Shown: one piece after another, positions 21,472-37,326 of the stretch
How the letters are laid out: each line of letters starts with the position of its first letter
Numbering within the stretch: the stretch's first letter is position 1
Source: Linnemannia elongata
Lineage: Eukaryota > Mortierellomycota > Mortierellomycetes > Mortierellales > Mortierellaceae
Reading direction: 5' to 3'
DNA: 64,000 nt
Assembly (NCBI GenBank): GCA_036320915.1
Contig: JAXBDG010000002.1
Location: forward strand, 3,004,001-3,068,000
The notes under the pieces: model-generated
The model's input: only the letters and a program-made list of their open reading frames with translations
Databases searched by the model: none
What the model was told of the DNA's origin: nothing
Program-made: the position numbers and the translations under genes

Positions 21472-23904
21472 ATGCCATACAGCAGATCACATACGCTGAT
21501 CCGGATCCTCCAACTCCTCCTCTCAACCTCCATCATCATCTCCGCCGCATTCCTCCTCACCTACCGAACTCGGTCCCACACAAACTTCACCAACGAACCC
21601 CTTGCCTCTTGTATCTCGGGGGCCGTGGCCTTTATTTATGCGTCTTGGGCGGTTATGAACCATCGGAGACAGCCTGATAGTCGGAGGTGGATATATTTGC
21701 ATGGGTTTTGGTGTTTTTTGGTCTGTGGGTTGCTTGTAGCGGGTGCAACGCTGGCGTTTGTGTTGGGAAAGCAGGGTGCGCCTTGTCAGCGGATTCGGGA
21801 TTCGAGGGATTTGCTCCAGTTCTCTAACAATGGCTCTGGAACTGGACATGTTGGTTTCGATCCTACGGAAGGGATGATCGCATCGGCGAGGAGGAGGAGG
21901 AGTCTCCCAACGTACGAGGATGGAGTCCGGTATGCACCGGGCCAGTACTGCAAGAATGACTATTACATTCTTGACCGAGCGTGTGCTATCCTGGGGGCTG
22001 TTGCGGCAGGGATGTGGTTGATTGATTTCTGTATGATCTTTGGGCTCTGTGGCTTGAGCGGGCAGTATAGCCAATTCCGTCTGGATGAGCATCGAGTTGC
22101 GTATGCGGGAAGGAACAATAACCCGTCGAGTAGTATGGCCTACCATCACCAGAGGCGAGGGCAAGTTGGGGCGGAGGAGTATCTGGTTGAGGAGGATTAT
22201 TACCCGGCCGGAGGTCAAGCGCCTCCATTTTCGAGGTATTCAGGAAACCATCACGACGAGGATACGATCTATAACGAACAAGATCAGTATTATTACGATA
22301 TGCTGGAGCAACGGAAACGGGAACTCGAATGGCGAGACCAAAACAGGACCGTGGATGACCCCAAGGGACACGTTCAGGGTCCCATTCCCTTATCGATGCA
22401 ACAGTCTTATTTCCCGACTGCGTACCCGGATAATGTAATTGTTGTTCGGGAGGCTTCCACCACTGCCAATGGGGTCATGGGTCCACCCGTCAGGGTGGTA
22501 ATTCGAGACGACATTGTTGCTGTCCCTGGTGGTGTCAGTGTTGAGGAGGGAGTGATGACGGCGCTTTCGCCCCCGCCTCGACCGAATTCAACGGCGATCG
22601 TCAACCGGTTTGTTCAGCTGCCGGATTCGCCTACTTTACCTGGACGGGAAGATAAGCAAGGGCAGAAGAAAGATCAAGGATTACCATTGCAACTACCTCC
22701 GTCCATGGACCACACTACCTCCTTCTCTTCCACCGGAACCACCGCGACCAGTACCTCAACAACCACCCAACAGCCAACCTCTGCTCCAACATCCCCATTG
22801 ACGACACCAAAAACACTCCGCCAAAAAACATCCCACCAAACACCCTCCAATCCAACATCCACCCGCCTGCAACACAAAAACTCACTCCCAGCACTCGAAC
22901 TGCCCCCAAACCGACTCCTCTCCACCACAACCCCAGAAAACAGCACATCTGCAACCTCTCCACGTTACGTTGTTTACCCCCCAGGTCCAGCGTGCTACGT
23001 CTTTGATTCGAGTCATCAAGAATACTTGCCGAGTTTTGTCAACATGGCCGCCAGGATTGAACAGAAGCAGCATTTGAAGAACTCGTATTCGTTGTCGTCG
23101 AGTCCCCATGGTAGTGTTGGCTCTGGTACTGGTCATTCGACACCGACCTTGCCGCCAATTCCCTCTTCAGGTGGTACAGAACCTGCGAGTCGGTCGGGTC
23201 ATAGGGTCATGGTGACTGGGCTGGGTATGGAGGTTATTACCCGTAGCTCTGCAGAGATCGAAGACGAACGCTTAGCCGCTTCCGCAACGACCAGTACACA
23301 ATCTCCAAACACATCAGTGGCCGCAACCCTCGGATCCACAGAATCCCTGACCACCCTCGACCTTTCTTCAGGCCTACCTATCAGCCCGGGCCTCACAACC
23401 CCCTCCACGACTGCATCGCGCCCACAACGAATCGCCATGCCCTCCGGCTCCGGATCCTACTTCCCTCAATTACAACCAGCGGTTGGATCCCCAACAGGGT
23501 CCTTGAAATCCTTCACCAGTCGCAAGAGTTCCGACAGCAACCAAAGCAGTAATCGTCCATACCAGTACCTCCAACGGATGCACTCATACCCGCACCCACA
23601 AAGCCCGCTCGGCGCCGAGGTCCACGACAACGAGGACGAGAACGAAGAGGTTTCACAACTCCCTCCTTCTCCACAACCACAACAGCAACAACATCAATTG
23701 GCAAAGAAGCCCTCGATGCTGAAACGCAAGACCTCAAGATTGAATATCGTCACCCTTACTCCTCAATCTCCAACCTCTGACAACAACAGCAACAACAACA
23801 ATAACAACAACAGCCAACCAGCTTCAGCAAGTAGTGATCTTCAGTCCCCACAACATCTTTACACACCCTCACCACCCAGATCACCCTACATTGGCGATTT
23901 CTGA
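21472..23904 (+). CDS. Four-helix (MARVEL-like) membrane protein with a long disordered tail
   Basis: A single exon of 810 residues; the ATG at 21472 follows an ACAACA context. Four hydrophobic segments lie in the first 210 residues: about 10-30 (RILQLLLSTSIIISAAFLL), 47-63, 77-98 (HGFWCFLVCGLLVAGATLAF), and 170-197 (ILGAVAAGMWLIDFCMIF). A loop with several Cys and an NGS glycosylation site lies between helices 3 and 4. This topology fits MARVEL/tetraspan proteins found at fungal plasma-membrane domains. The remaining 600 residues are Ser/Thr/Pro/Gln-rich and probably cytosolic, ending with a poly-N run. No specific family is identified; the MARVEL label rests on topology alone. Confidence 0.75.
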   Translation: MPYSRSHTLIRILQLLLSTSIIISAAFLLTYRTRSHTNFTNEPLASCISGAVAFIYASWAVMNHRRQPDSRRWIYLHGFWCFLVCGLLVAGATLAFVLGKQGAPCQRIRDSRDLLQFSNNGSGTGHVGFDPTEGMIASARRRRSLPTYEDGVRYAPGQYCKNDYYILDRACAILGAVAAGMWLIDFCMIFGLCGLSGQYSQFRLDEHRVAYAGRNNNPSSSMAYHHQRRGQVGAEEYLVEEDYYPAGGQAPPFSRYSGNHHDEDTIYNEQDQYYYDMLEQRKRELEWRDQNRTVDDPKGHVQGPIPLSMQQSYFPTAYPDNVIVVREASTTANGVMGPPVRVVIRDDIVAVPGGVSVEEGVMTALSPPPRPNSTAIVNRFVQLPDSPTLPGREDKQGQKKDQGLPLQLPPSMDHTTSFSSTGTTATSTSTTTQQPTSAPTSPLTTPKTLRQKTSHQTPSNPTSTRLQHKNSLPALELPPNRLLSTTTPENSTSATSPRYVVYPPGPACYVFDSSHQEYLPSFVNMAARIEQKQHLKNSYSLSSSPHGSVGSGTGHSTPTLPPIPSSGGTEPASRSGHRVMVTGLGMEVITRSSAEIEDERLAASATTSTQSPNTSVAATLGSTESLTTLDLSSGLPISPGLTTPSTTASRPQRIAMPSGSGSYFPQLQPAVGSPTGSLKSFTSRKSSDSNQSSNRPYQYLQRMHSYPHPQSPLGAEVHDNEDENEEVSQLPPSPQPQQQQHQLAKKPSMLKRKTSRLNIVTLTPQSPTSDNNSNNNNNNNSQPASASSDLQSPQHLYTPSPPRSPYIGDF

Positions 23905-23982
23905 AGCAAAAAAACAAATACATTAGGAGAGAGATATTAATTAATTAATCAAAGAGTGGTGTCTGTGCAAAATGCTAAATGA

Positions 23983-25968
23983 TCACGATCGGCGAGCGGA
24001 AGCACTAGAAGCCTGCAAACTCTGCCGCTGCGACGATCGCGAAGACGGCGCAGAAGACAAGGGAGGACGCGGTGATATGGGAGAAATCGGCGAAACAGGG
24101 GATCCGGGCGGAGGCGTCGAGCTGCTTGCAGCCCCCAAGAAGGCATGGCTCGAACTTCTCCTTGACAGATTTGACGATGGCGGTGAAGACTCGGTGGCTG
24201 ATGAAGGTAAAGATGACGTTGCGGAGGAAAATGAGGGCCGGTTGTTTAAGTTCTTGGAGTACGACAGCCCAGTTGCGATATCGTGTTCTTCTCCTTCTGC
24301 ATACGTCCGTGGCGGCGCTGCTGCTGTGGGGTCGGATGAGGGTGTGGTGACGATCTTGGGTATATTGACAGACATGCGGGAGCGTGGTTGGTTGGCAGTA
24401 GCAGCAGAGTCAAGAACTACGGCCGTGGTCGAGTCGCTGTGTATGCTTCCTGTAGATGTCTCATTTTCTGCTGTTGTAGTAGGTTCTCTAAGAGTGTTCA
24501 AAGCGACAATATGCCTTCCAGTTGGTGAGCCTGCTTGCTGATGTTGTGCACTTTCGGCTTCCTTCGAATCCAAAGGGAATGAACCCCTGGTAGATGAAGA
24601 GTTGTTCCGTGTGGCTCTTGATGCCACCAAGTCGCCCTGCTCCTTGTCCATTTGATTCTCCGTCCGACTCCTCCTGAACCAACTACCAAATCCACCACCG
24701 CTGCCACTTCTCTCGTGTGAAGACAAACCCTGCTTCTCGTTGACCATCAAAGAAGGCTCGGCAGAGTGTAGCTGATAGACATAATCGCTCTCCTTGTCAT
24801 CGCCATCTCCTCCATGTTGCTGTTGGTCTGGGTGTTGTGAATGCAGTGGTAAAGACGTGGTCCGTCGCCTCTCCCGGTCTCGATCTCGTTCTCCTACTAT
24901 CATTCCAGCCGCTGCTGCTGCTGTCTGGGACCGTGCAGACCGCCTTCTCTTCTTCATACTCTTCTTCTCCTTGTCCGCCGCCATTTTCTTCTTCCTCCGG
25001 ACCAGGCCAAAGATGATTGCCGCTCCAAACACAACCACAATCGCAATAATCCCTCCAATCCACGCCGGAAACTTGTTCGGTTTATCATCTCCCTTCCCAC
25101 CTCCTCCTGGTCCACCACCGCCATTATTGTTGGTGTTACCTCTGTCGAGTTTAGACGGTAGACAGACGGTCACCCCTGCGTTGTCTGTAGTCGAATTTCG
25201 AGACTCTCCTCCCCCTACTCCTCCTCCTCCTCCCTCAGACCAAGGTTGACCACAACGGAGAGAGCTGCATTGGGCATAGGAGCTGCAGGTGTGAAAGTTG
25301 GGCAGCATCTCCTTGCAGATTCCAGTAACGCCCACTGCGACTACAGCTCCAACTGGAGGAGGCACAAAGTCGCAATAGGACCCTTGCTCGCAATCTCCTC
25401 TATAGTTAAACACCTGGACTCCAGCTCCCACTCCTGGCGACCGACTTCCTCCTCCTCCACCTCCACCTGGGGTTGTTGTTGCCTCGCTTCCCCAACTGAG
25501 AGTCTCATTGAGCCGCTGGTTTGCGACGGTGACCAGCGTCTGAAACAAAGGGTCCGTGGCTGGTGGTAGTGGAATAGGGTAACAGGTCTCGCCCAGCCGG
25601 GCTGGGCCTCGATAGTTCACCGGCTTCCCATCAACACCCAGTAAAGGCGGTGAAGGGTTAGTCGTGTTGTCGTTTGTTGCTGTTGATAGAAATGGTACCC
25701 AAAATGAGTTCCTCTGTTGTTGTTGTTGTTGTTGCTGTGTTGAATTGAGGGTAAGGAGGAATCCGCGGGTGGTGGAGAGGGGTGCGCAGAAGAGACCGTT
25801 GGTTTGGAAGAAGCAGCCCATGGGTTCTCCTGCTCCATTAGGATTACCCGAGCTGCTGTTGGCTGTAGTGTTTGTGTTTGGACAGTGTGGGATGGGTTGT
25901 GATGGAGTGATGTCCCCGCAGGATGGTTGCGAGGACGGGATGATGGTAAACGGTGTGGTAGTGGACAT
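23983..25968 (-). CDS. Single-pass membrane protein with a Cys-rich N-terminal domain
   Basis: A single exon of 661 residues. Residues 1-300 carry 12 cysteines (from Cys17 to Cys269), several N-glycosylation sequons, a poly-Q run near 78-85 and Gly-rich linkers. A transmembrane helix (301-323) follows and is flanked by RRKKK, giving an extracellular N-terminus by the positive-inside rule. The cytosolic half is Ser/Arg-rich and disordered. This layout resembles fungal cell-surface sensor-like proteins. No cleavable signal peptide follows the ATG, and no in-frame ATG lies upstream before a stop, so it is either a type III protein or has an unseen spliced leader. It converges with the tetraspan gene, with 78 bp between the two stop codons. 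Function unknown. Confidence 0.72.
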   Translation of the reverse strand: MSTTTPFTIIPSSQPSCGDITPSQPIPHCPNTNTTANSSSGNPNGAGEPMGCFFQTNGLFCAPLSTTRGFLLTLNSTQQQQQQQQRNSFWVPFLSTATNDNTTNPSPPLLGVDGKPVNYRGPARLGETCYPIPLPPATDPLFQTLVTVANQRLNETLSWGSEATTTPGGGGGGGSRSPGVGAGVQVFNYRGDCEQGSYCDFVPPPVGAVVAVGVTGICKEMLPNFHTCSSYAQCSSLRCGQPWSEGGGGGVGGGESRNSTTDNAGVTVCLPSKLDRGNTNNNGGGGPGGGGKGDDKPNKFPAWIGGIIAIVVVFGAAIIFGLVRRKKKMAADKEKKSMKKRRRSARSQTAAAAAGMIVGERDRDRERRRTTSLPLHSQHPDQQQHGGDGDDKESDYVYQLHSAEPSLMVNEKQGLSSHERSGSGGGFGSWFRRSRTENQMDKEQGDLVASRATRNNSSSTRGSFPLDSKEAESAQHQQAGSPTGRHIVALNTLREPTTTAENETSTGSIHSDSTTAVVLDSAATANQPRSRMSVNIPKIVTTPSSDPTAAAPPRTYAEGEEHDIATGLSYSKNLNNRPSFSSATSSLPSSATESSPPSSNLSRRSSSHAFLGAASSSTPPPGSPVSPISPISPRPPLSSAPSSRSSQRQSLQASSASARRS

Positions 25969-26369
25969 CAATATGTTGTATGATCCGAGTTGATTGTTTG
26001 GAGAGAGAAGGGCAAGTTACAAGGAGAAGGGAAGGAGTGAGGGATGGAAGGAGAAGGAGAAAGAGAGAGTTTGAGTGTGAGAGTGGTTTGTTGTTGTCTG
26101 TCTGTGTATGAGTGTGATGTGAGCAACTGTCGGGGAAGAAGAGTGAGGGGTGAAAGTAAGAGAGAAGGAAAATGAGAGAAGACAATCGAGCGACAAACCC
26201 GGGAATACTTGCTTCCAAGGGCAACGATATTAATGACCTGCAAGCGCCAATCTTACCAGGGAAATCTGAATTGCATTTTTTTTTTTTTTTTTTATTCGTA
26301 AAGTGAGGAGATGGAAGGTCTTTTAGGGGTTCTGGGCCCGATGCTCATGCAGCGCCGTTCAACGCCAAC
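25969..26369. other. 5' flank of the Cys-rich membrane protein and 3' flank of the Caprin-like gene
   Basis: CT-rich on the minus strand next to the Cys-rich gene, plus a run of about 20 T near 26276-26294. No gene seen. Confidence 0.4.
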
Positions 26370-29325
26370 CTAAACTTGTCGCTCGCTAGCGTCTTCAACC
26401 TGGGTCTGCTGGACATTTTGTCCCTGTTGTCCGCTCTGAACGCAATATACTGAGGCCCCTCCTCCTCCGCCACCACCGCCGCCGTATCCTGGATAGTACC
26501 AGCCTCCTGGGTACTGATAAATCGCCTGTTGTTGGACATAGTGATGAGCGCCCTGTCGCTGCTGTTGCTGAGGTTGAAGAGACAGGTCCTGCTCATCAAG
26601 GTGGCGACGCTGCTGTTGTAGCTGTTGCAACTGCTGGGTCTTGTGTCGATAGTATTGCTGACTCTGAGCGTCGGAGTGATTGTGGTTAGAGCGAAAAGCA
26701 GAGTATTGCTGTAACTGCAAATAATGACCATTGTTATCAATGAACTGGTGCCGCTGCTGTGCATCTGGATGCAAATGACTTGACGACTCGGTCAATCGCT
26801 GGTCATGAGATTTTGTACCTCCGCGCTGGTGCTGCGTGTGTCCTAAAAGGGATCGATCCTGGCCACGTCCCTTCTTCTTTCCAGACCGGCGTCCCTGAAA
26901 ACCTCCATTGTTGCTGTTGTCTGTGGGCAATTCCCTCCTGCTGCCTGTGCCGCTGACCTTGTTCCCAAATGAGGTGCTCTCCGATTGCTGCAGAGTCATC
27001 ACACCGCTGGAATGACCATAGACAGCCTGTTGTTGCCTCAATTCGTCCCCCGACAATGGAGAAACGCCTCGTCTGACTTCTGAGCCAGCGCTTTCTGCAA
27101 TTGTACGAGCCGCCATACGGTCCTGAGTACCTCTCTGGTTTGGATCCGTGGCCTGTAATTGCTCCGGCACCTGGTTGATCGGTCCTGGAAAGTATGATAT
27201 GTTTTGACTATGACCATGGCCTTTAGCGTTCGAACTGGCGCCACACTCCTTCTCATCGTCCTCATAGATCACTCCCAGACGACCGTCTCCATGCTGCCCG
27301 TAACTCTCTTGTGAGACGCGGTGGGCACGGAAGGAAGTGTTCTCTTGAGAAGAACTGCCGCTTGGACGACCGAATCTACGACGAGTACCACTCTTGCCAG
27401 AGTCCTTGTCGTCTGTCTGCGAAAATGTTGAATGACCTGGCTCAATGCTAACGCGCATACTAGGAAGGGCTGGTTGAGCTTGCAGCAGGGAGGGGTTGCT
27501 AACGTGAGGTTCGGAAGGATAGGACGATCCAGCCACCCATGGGGGAAGCATGAGCCGATCTATATTTCATCAACATATACACAGGAGTTAAAATCGATAT
27601 ATAGCAAGCACGTAGAGCATCAACAAAGAGGAAAACGGGGCCAGTGCTACTTACAGAGTGGCGGTGGATGGACAGGCACCAATGGGACAACTGTTGGTGG
27701 CATAGGTGCAGTAGCAGCTGGCAGTGACGACGGCTCAGACGACGCGCCTAGATCCGTCTGTGATGCAACCTCTCGACCAAGACGGACTGGTACAACTGGA
27801 GTTGGTCCTGCTTGCTTAGCATGTACATCTTGCGAGATCACATTGGATTCTGGTCCTGGAGTAGGTTTTGGTGGCGACACTGACGACGACGAGTTGGAGG
27901 GATTGATTTTGCTGAACCAGTTTTCGACCGTTGCGCATGACTTTTGTGAAGCCGTCAATGTAGGTTCGGACATCGACGAGCGCACGGAGGCTCTATCAAC
28001 GTCATCCTCTTTTCCGGCCCCGTTATGAGCCTCCACAGTCGATGATGGACCATCCACCTGATGGTCTTCGGAAAAGATAGGAGAGTTCCTCAGCTGCAGA
28101 TCTCCAGATGGGTAGGTGAGGTGATCAAGCTCGTTATAGATGTGCTTGTCTACAAGCAGAGTCGAATTGTGAAAAGACACAAAATGAGTGATAAAAAGGT
28201 AGGTGTGTGCTTGTGGATGTGTGGACAATACAAATAGCTTCTTATCTCAAAGCGCAATGAAGATGATGACTTACAGGTGATATCACCTTCTTCTGTGACA
28301 TTGTCAGTGGACTTCTCTGCCAGCTTGTGCACGATAGTGTACAAATCCTTGCGCGAATGGGCGCAATCGTCTCCGTCCGACAACTCGGCTGCTTGTGCTA
28401 CCTCAAAGAGACGAGATCGAAATTTTTCCAAGACCTTCAGACTGCGGGACAGGGGAAAGGTCAGGTACTCCTTGGCATCGTCCAGCTGCTTGAGCGCGTA
28501 AAACAGGCGGATGACCTGGATAAGGGCTAAAGTGGCGTATTCCTGTGTCTCCTTTGCTGTAGTCTCTTTTGCTCTCTCGATATCGTTCAAGTGCTCCTCG
28601 ATTTGTCTCTTGTGCTCCAGCTTGTCCTATGTAACGTGTGAAAAGGTAGAGTGAAAAGACGTTAGTGTATATTTTCATCCCTCACGTTGAGCTAAAAAAG
28701 CATCAAGAAACGCCACCACTTTTCATAAAACTACTTACATTTGCTTGCAAGACAGTCATAGCCTTGAAGAGGTCCTCGAGTTCCTTCAAGGGTGCCGACA
28801 CCTCGGGCTTCTTCTCCAACGCCGCCAACTGGTCTGGCTCTAACGTATCTTTCTTTGATGGGTCTTCGTTCAGAGTCGCCTCTGTTGTTTCGACTCTTGT
28901 CTAATATAAGGGAGAATATCAAGGCGATAGCGCTAGAATCAAAGGAGCAGAAAAAAAAGCCTTTCCAAGTGCCCGTGATGGGAACAGGCCACGATCACAA
29001 CGATAAACACAAAGATCAAACATACCACTCGCTTTTTTAGTCTGCGCATGCGTCGAAAGACGAGGTTCATGTACGGGTTCAGACCTCCGGTTTCGGTCTC
29101 CGAGGTGGACCCGGCGGTTGAAGGTTGCTTCGTTCCAAACGCGCTTTTGCTCTTCGACTGGGGTTTCTTGTTCGGGGGCTGGTTCGTGAGCTGTGTTGCT
29201 GGAGGAAGAGGGAGAGTCTGGGTAGTGGAAGTTGTTGCTGATGGGTGCTTGGCACCAGACCGCGATCGACGCTTGGCAGTGGTAGTCGTGGCGGTTGTTG
29301 TGGTTTGGGCGGTTGTTTCTTTCAT
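26370..29325 (-). CDS. Caprin-1-like coiled-coil, probable RNA-granule protein
   Basis: Five exons (29325-29026, 28900-28739, 28626-28275, 28149-27655, 27559-26370) give 832 residues with all phases consistent. After a Thr/Lys/Ser-rich N-terminus, residues about 82-275 form a helical region, NPYMNLVFRRMRRLKKRV, LEPDQLAALEKKPEV, LKELEDLFKAM, that matches the layout of the Caprin-1 homologous/dimerisation region (LNxDQ...EV...L). The middle is Ser/Pro-rich. The C-terminal half is Gln/His/Tyr-rich with a basic GRRSGKKKGRG patch and a poly-Gly run (PGYGGGGGGGG), typical of RNA-binding, phase-separating proteins. Animal Caprin binds G3BP and FMRP in stress granules; the equivalent role here is inference. 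Confidence 0.7.
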
Positions 29326-30638
29326 GGTGGCAACGGGACCGAAGGAGAGAGGGAGCAAGGGGAAGAGGAAGGGGAGAGAAAGGAAGATAGATGCTGATCC
29401 AGAGGTGAAAAGACCAGGATGGGGGGGTTGTGTCACCTGACACATTGGGCGAAAGCACGTTCTAAAAGAAAAAAGGCATCGTTTGAAGTACCACACTGCC
29501 AGCATCCCATTCTGAAGACAGGCACTGTACACTGATAACGCGAGAATGGCTCTAAAATGTAGGTCGTGCGCTGTCAAGCCTGCTTACACGCGTCTCTAGC
29601 GCGGATTTTGACATCTAAGGCTTGGCTGTCATGGGTGTCCTCCCTTGTTCCTGAAATGAAATTAGCACGAGTAAAAGGAGAGAGATGTTGACACAGAATT
29701 ATCCTGGTCTAGAAGTCTGGGTAAACTTCCGTTTCCTGACGCCAGACCTGTTCTCTCTCTAAGCCCTAGAACCCTTGGCTGTTTGAAGAAAAAAATATAT
29801 TCCCTCTTTCCTCCTGTGCATTTGTGCATGGTTGTCTCCCAATCGTCGACTTTCAATCGACCAATGGCCTTTCGACCTGGCTATTATTTTTGGCTTAGCT
29901 GTGTGTGGATGCACATTAGACGTGAGGGTCATTTATCTTTGTACAATTTCCTTTCATTCTTCCTATGGGCCATTTTCCTCTCCGCCCTTTCACCTTCCTT
30001 ATTGTGCGTTGAAGGTTCCTCGATTACTTTGTACTTGGATCCATCGTGTGATCTTATCGGAGAAAATTCAAAAACATAAGTTTCGTGGCGGATGGGTTAC
30101 ACGGGTGCGACAACGGAGCTAGTTGTACCTCTTGTGAACCACATTCTTTTATTTTCGCGTGCCGCCCTTCCCAGCACGGTGGAGAGAACGCCAAGGAAGC
30201 AAAGTTCAAGGACGCCTCAATACAGGAAATACGGAAATTGAAAAAATAAAGCTTCGACTCTTCGGCTATACAACACAACGATCAAAAAAAAGACAATCAA
30301 TTGAATAGAGTGGAAAAGGGGGGTTTGTAAGTGAGCGCATATGCGGATTAACCTTGTTTATCTATATACTTGACTTTTCCAGTCAGGCAATCAATGGTTA
30401 GCTGTCTAGTTGGCTGTTACAATGTGCCCACTCACTCACCAGTTCACCCAACTTTCTCACTCTTACATGCCGCTTCTTTTTTATTTATTCTCTTTGATCT
30501 GAGATCCATTCATAAGAAGGTGTGATGATAGTCGTTTTTTTAGAAGTTTGTAGATCATGCCAAATGAACAAAAGTTCCTGTCGCCTAGTTGGAGACTACT
30601 TTGCGGGATGTTACCCGATATGAATACAACGGCAAAGG
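29326..30638. other. Divergent intergenic region (Caprin-like / pseudo-subtilase)
   Basis: No coding sequence or RNA was recognised. The right end carries the TATA box of the + strand secreted protein gene. Confidence 0.4.
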
Positions 30639-30645
30639 TATAAAA
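30639..30645 (+). promoter_or_regulatory. TATA box of the secreted pseudo-subtilase gene
   Basis: TATAAAA lies 101 bases before the ATG at 30746, in the sequence GGTATAAAAGCC, a strong canonical TATA element in the expected position. Confidence 0.55.
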
Positions 30646-30745
30646 GCCAAGGGCGATCCCTCATTTTTTCCTCCAACAAACACCTACTGCTACTCGCGTT
30701 CACAGTACACATTTAAACCCCACACAGAAAACACGCCTTTTCAAC

Positions 30746-31762
30746 ATGTTCCTCGCTACCGCTTCATTTTCTCTCCTGATGGCTTCACAGGCCATGGCAA
30801 CAACCGTCTCCCAACCACACGAAATGGCACGCCTCATCACCCCAGATACCACAGCGACTATTTCCCCTGACTCCAATATCATCGTCTTCAAAGATGGTTT
30901 CAAATCCAGCAATTTTTCTTCAAAATGTAAGCAAGCAGACCCAATCCAACAATCACACGACGACAACAAAGATCCTCTTTGGGACGGGATCGCCAAGGGT
31001 ATCAAACACTCCATCGACCTGGGCTCCTTCCAGGCGGTTACGGGCCGATTCTCTGATGAGGCTCTGACCGAGATCCGTAAACACCCTGCGGTCGCCTTTG
31101 TCGAGCGCGACATAGTTGGGCAGCGACTTAACAGCTCGTCTTCTTCGCCATCTGAGACGCGAGAGTATCATTCTTGGGGTCTTGCCCCTAAGAGCACTGC
31201 CTCCTCTGCCGCCGTCGTCTCTATCGCTGCTGTTGCTCAGAACATAGTGCTAGACGCAAGATCCGCTCGAATTTACCGGTATGACGCTCAGGAAGACGGC
31301 GAGGGCATCACTATCTCTGCCGCCGATGCCGACATTACGTTTGGCCCTCAAGGTCTCAAGGCCGCCGACGATGCCGCCAGTCTGAGCACAACAAGCACGG
31401 ACGAGAATGACACTAGTGCCATCATTATCACCACAACACGGGCCGCGTCGAGCAGGCTGGTTTTCAAGCTGGCCAAGGAAACACAGCCAGTGCCCGTCTC
31501 CACCCTCCGCTCCAATGGCAACGGCACAGTCTCAGACTTTATTGCCGTAGTCGACTATATCGTCCGGAATCAGCTAATGAGGACGAATGGTGGTATAGAT
31601 GAGAAGAAGGTTAGCCACGACGAGTCTATTTTGAGCGTCCCCTTCGCATTCACCAACTCCCGGTCAATGGTCCTCGCTGTCACCAAGGCGTTCGAGTCTG
31701 GACTGCACCTTGCTCTTGGAAATGGCTTGGAAATGGCGCCGCAGCCTCAAACACCAATGTAG
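30746..31762 (+). CDS. Secreted, catalytically degenerate subtilase (I9 propeptide plus broken S8 fold)
   Basis: A single exon of 338 residues. The N-terminus (MFLATASFSLLMASQAMA) is a signal peptide. Residues about 40-125 are an inhibitor I9 propeptide: NIIVFKDG, GSFQAVTGRFSDEALTEI, and RKHPAVAFVERD. Remnants of a proteinase-K-like S8 domain follow in order: HSWGLAPKS, YRYDAQEDGEGITIS, SRLVFKLAKE...NGNGTVSDFIAVVDYIV, and AVTKAFESGLHLALGNG. The catalytic Asp motif (normally VDTGI) reads AADADI, the His motif GHGTHVAG is absent, and the protein ends before the GTSMASPHV serine motif. It cannot be an active protease. The frame is intact with a good TATA box, so it may be an expressed decoy or protease inhibitor. 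A decaying gene is the alternative. Confidence 0.8.
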   Translation: MFLATASFSLLMASQAMATTVSQPHEMARLITPDTTATISPDSNIIVFKDGFKSSNFSSKCKQADPIQQSHDDNKDPLWDGIAKGIKHSIDLGSFQAVTGRFSDEALTEIRKHPAVAFVERDIVGQRLNSSSSSPSETREYHSWGLAPKSTASSAAVVSIAAVAQNIVLDARSARIYRYDAQEDGEGITISAADADITFGPQGLKAADDAASLSTTSTDENDTSAIIITTTRAASSRLVFKLAKETQPVPVSTLRSNGNGTVSDFIAVVDYIVRNQLMRTNGGIDEKKVSHDESILSVPFAFTNSRSMVLAVTKAFESGLHLALGNGLEMAPQPQTPM

Positions 31763-32139
31763 AAAAGCTTTAGACACTTCTATTTCACCTATACCCTTAT
31801 ATTTTATGCAAGACAACACATCCATTCTTTTGAACTTTCCTTTGTAGTAGCACAATGATGCATAGGAGGGTAACAAGCACTCTCGTACATGGTTTTGTGC
31901 CTTTCAACCAAAAGGAGTAAAGTAATTAACCACTAATCCAGTTGTGAAGGGGATGGGGGTGGAACAAAAACGTTTTCCTGAATAGCTGGCTAATCGGCCA
32001 AAACAAAAAATATTAGGCGAGCATAGCCATGCTAAAAAAATGATGACCAGCTCCAGAACGACTTTATTATATAAGAACGAGGGAATGGTAAAGGGCGTGG
32101 GGGGGGGGGGGTCTACTTCCCCCCACGAGCTTGTACAAA
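31763..32139. other. Convergent intergenic region
   Basis: Lies between the pseudo-subtilase stop and the kinase stop. AT-rich, with a run of 12 G near 32100-32111. No gene seen. Confidence 0.4.
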
Positions 32140-37326
<5,187 letters not shown>

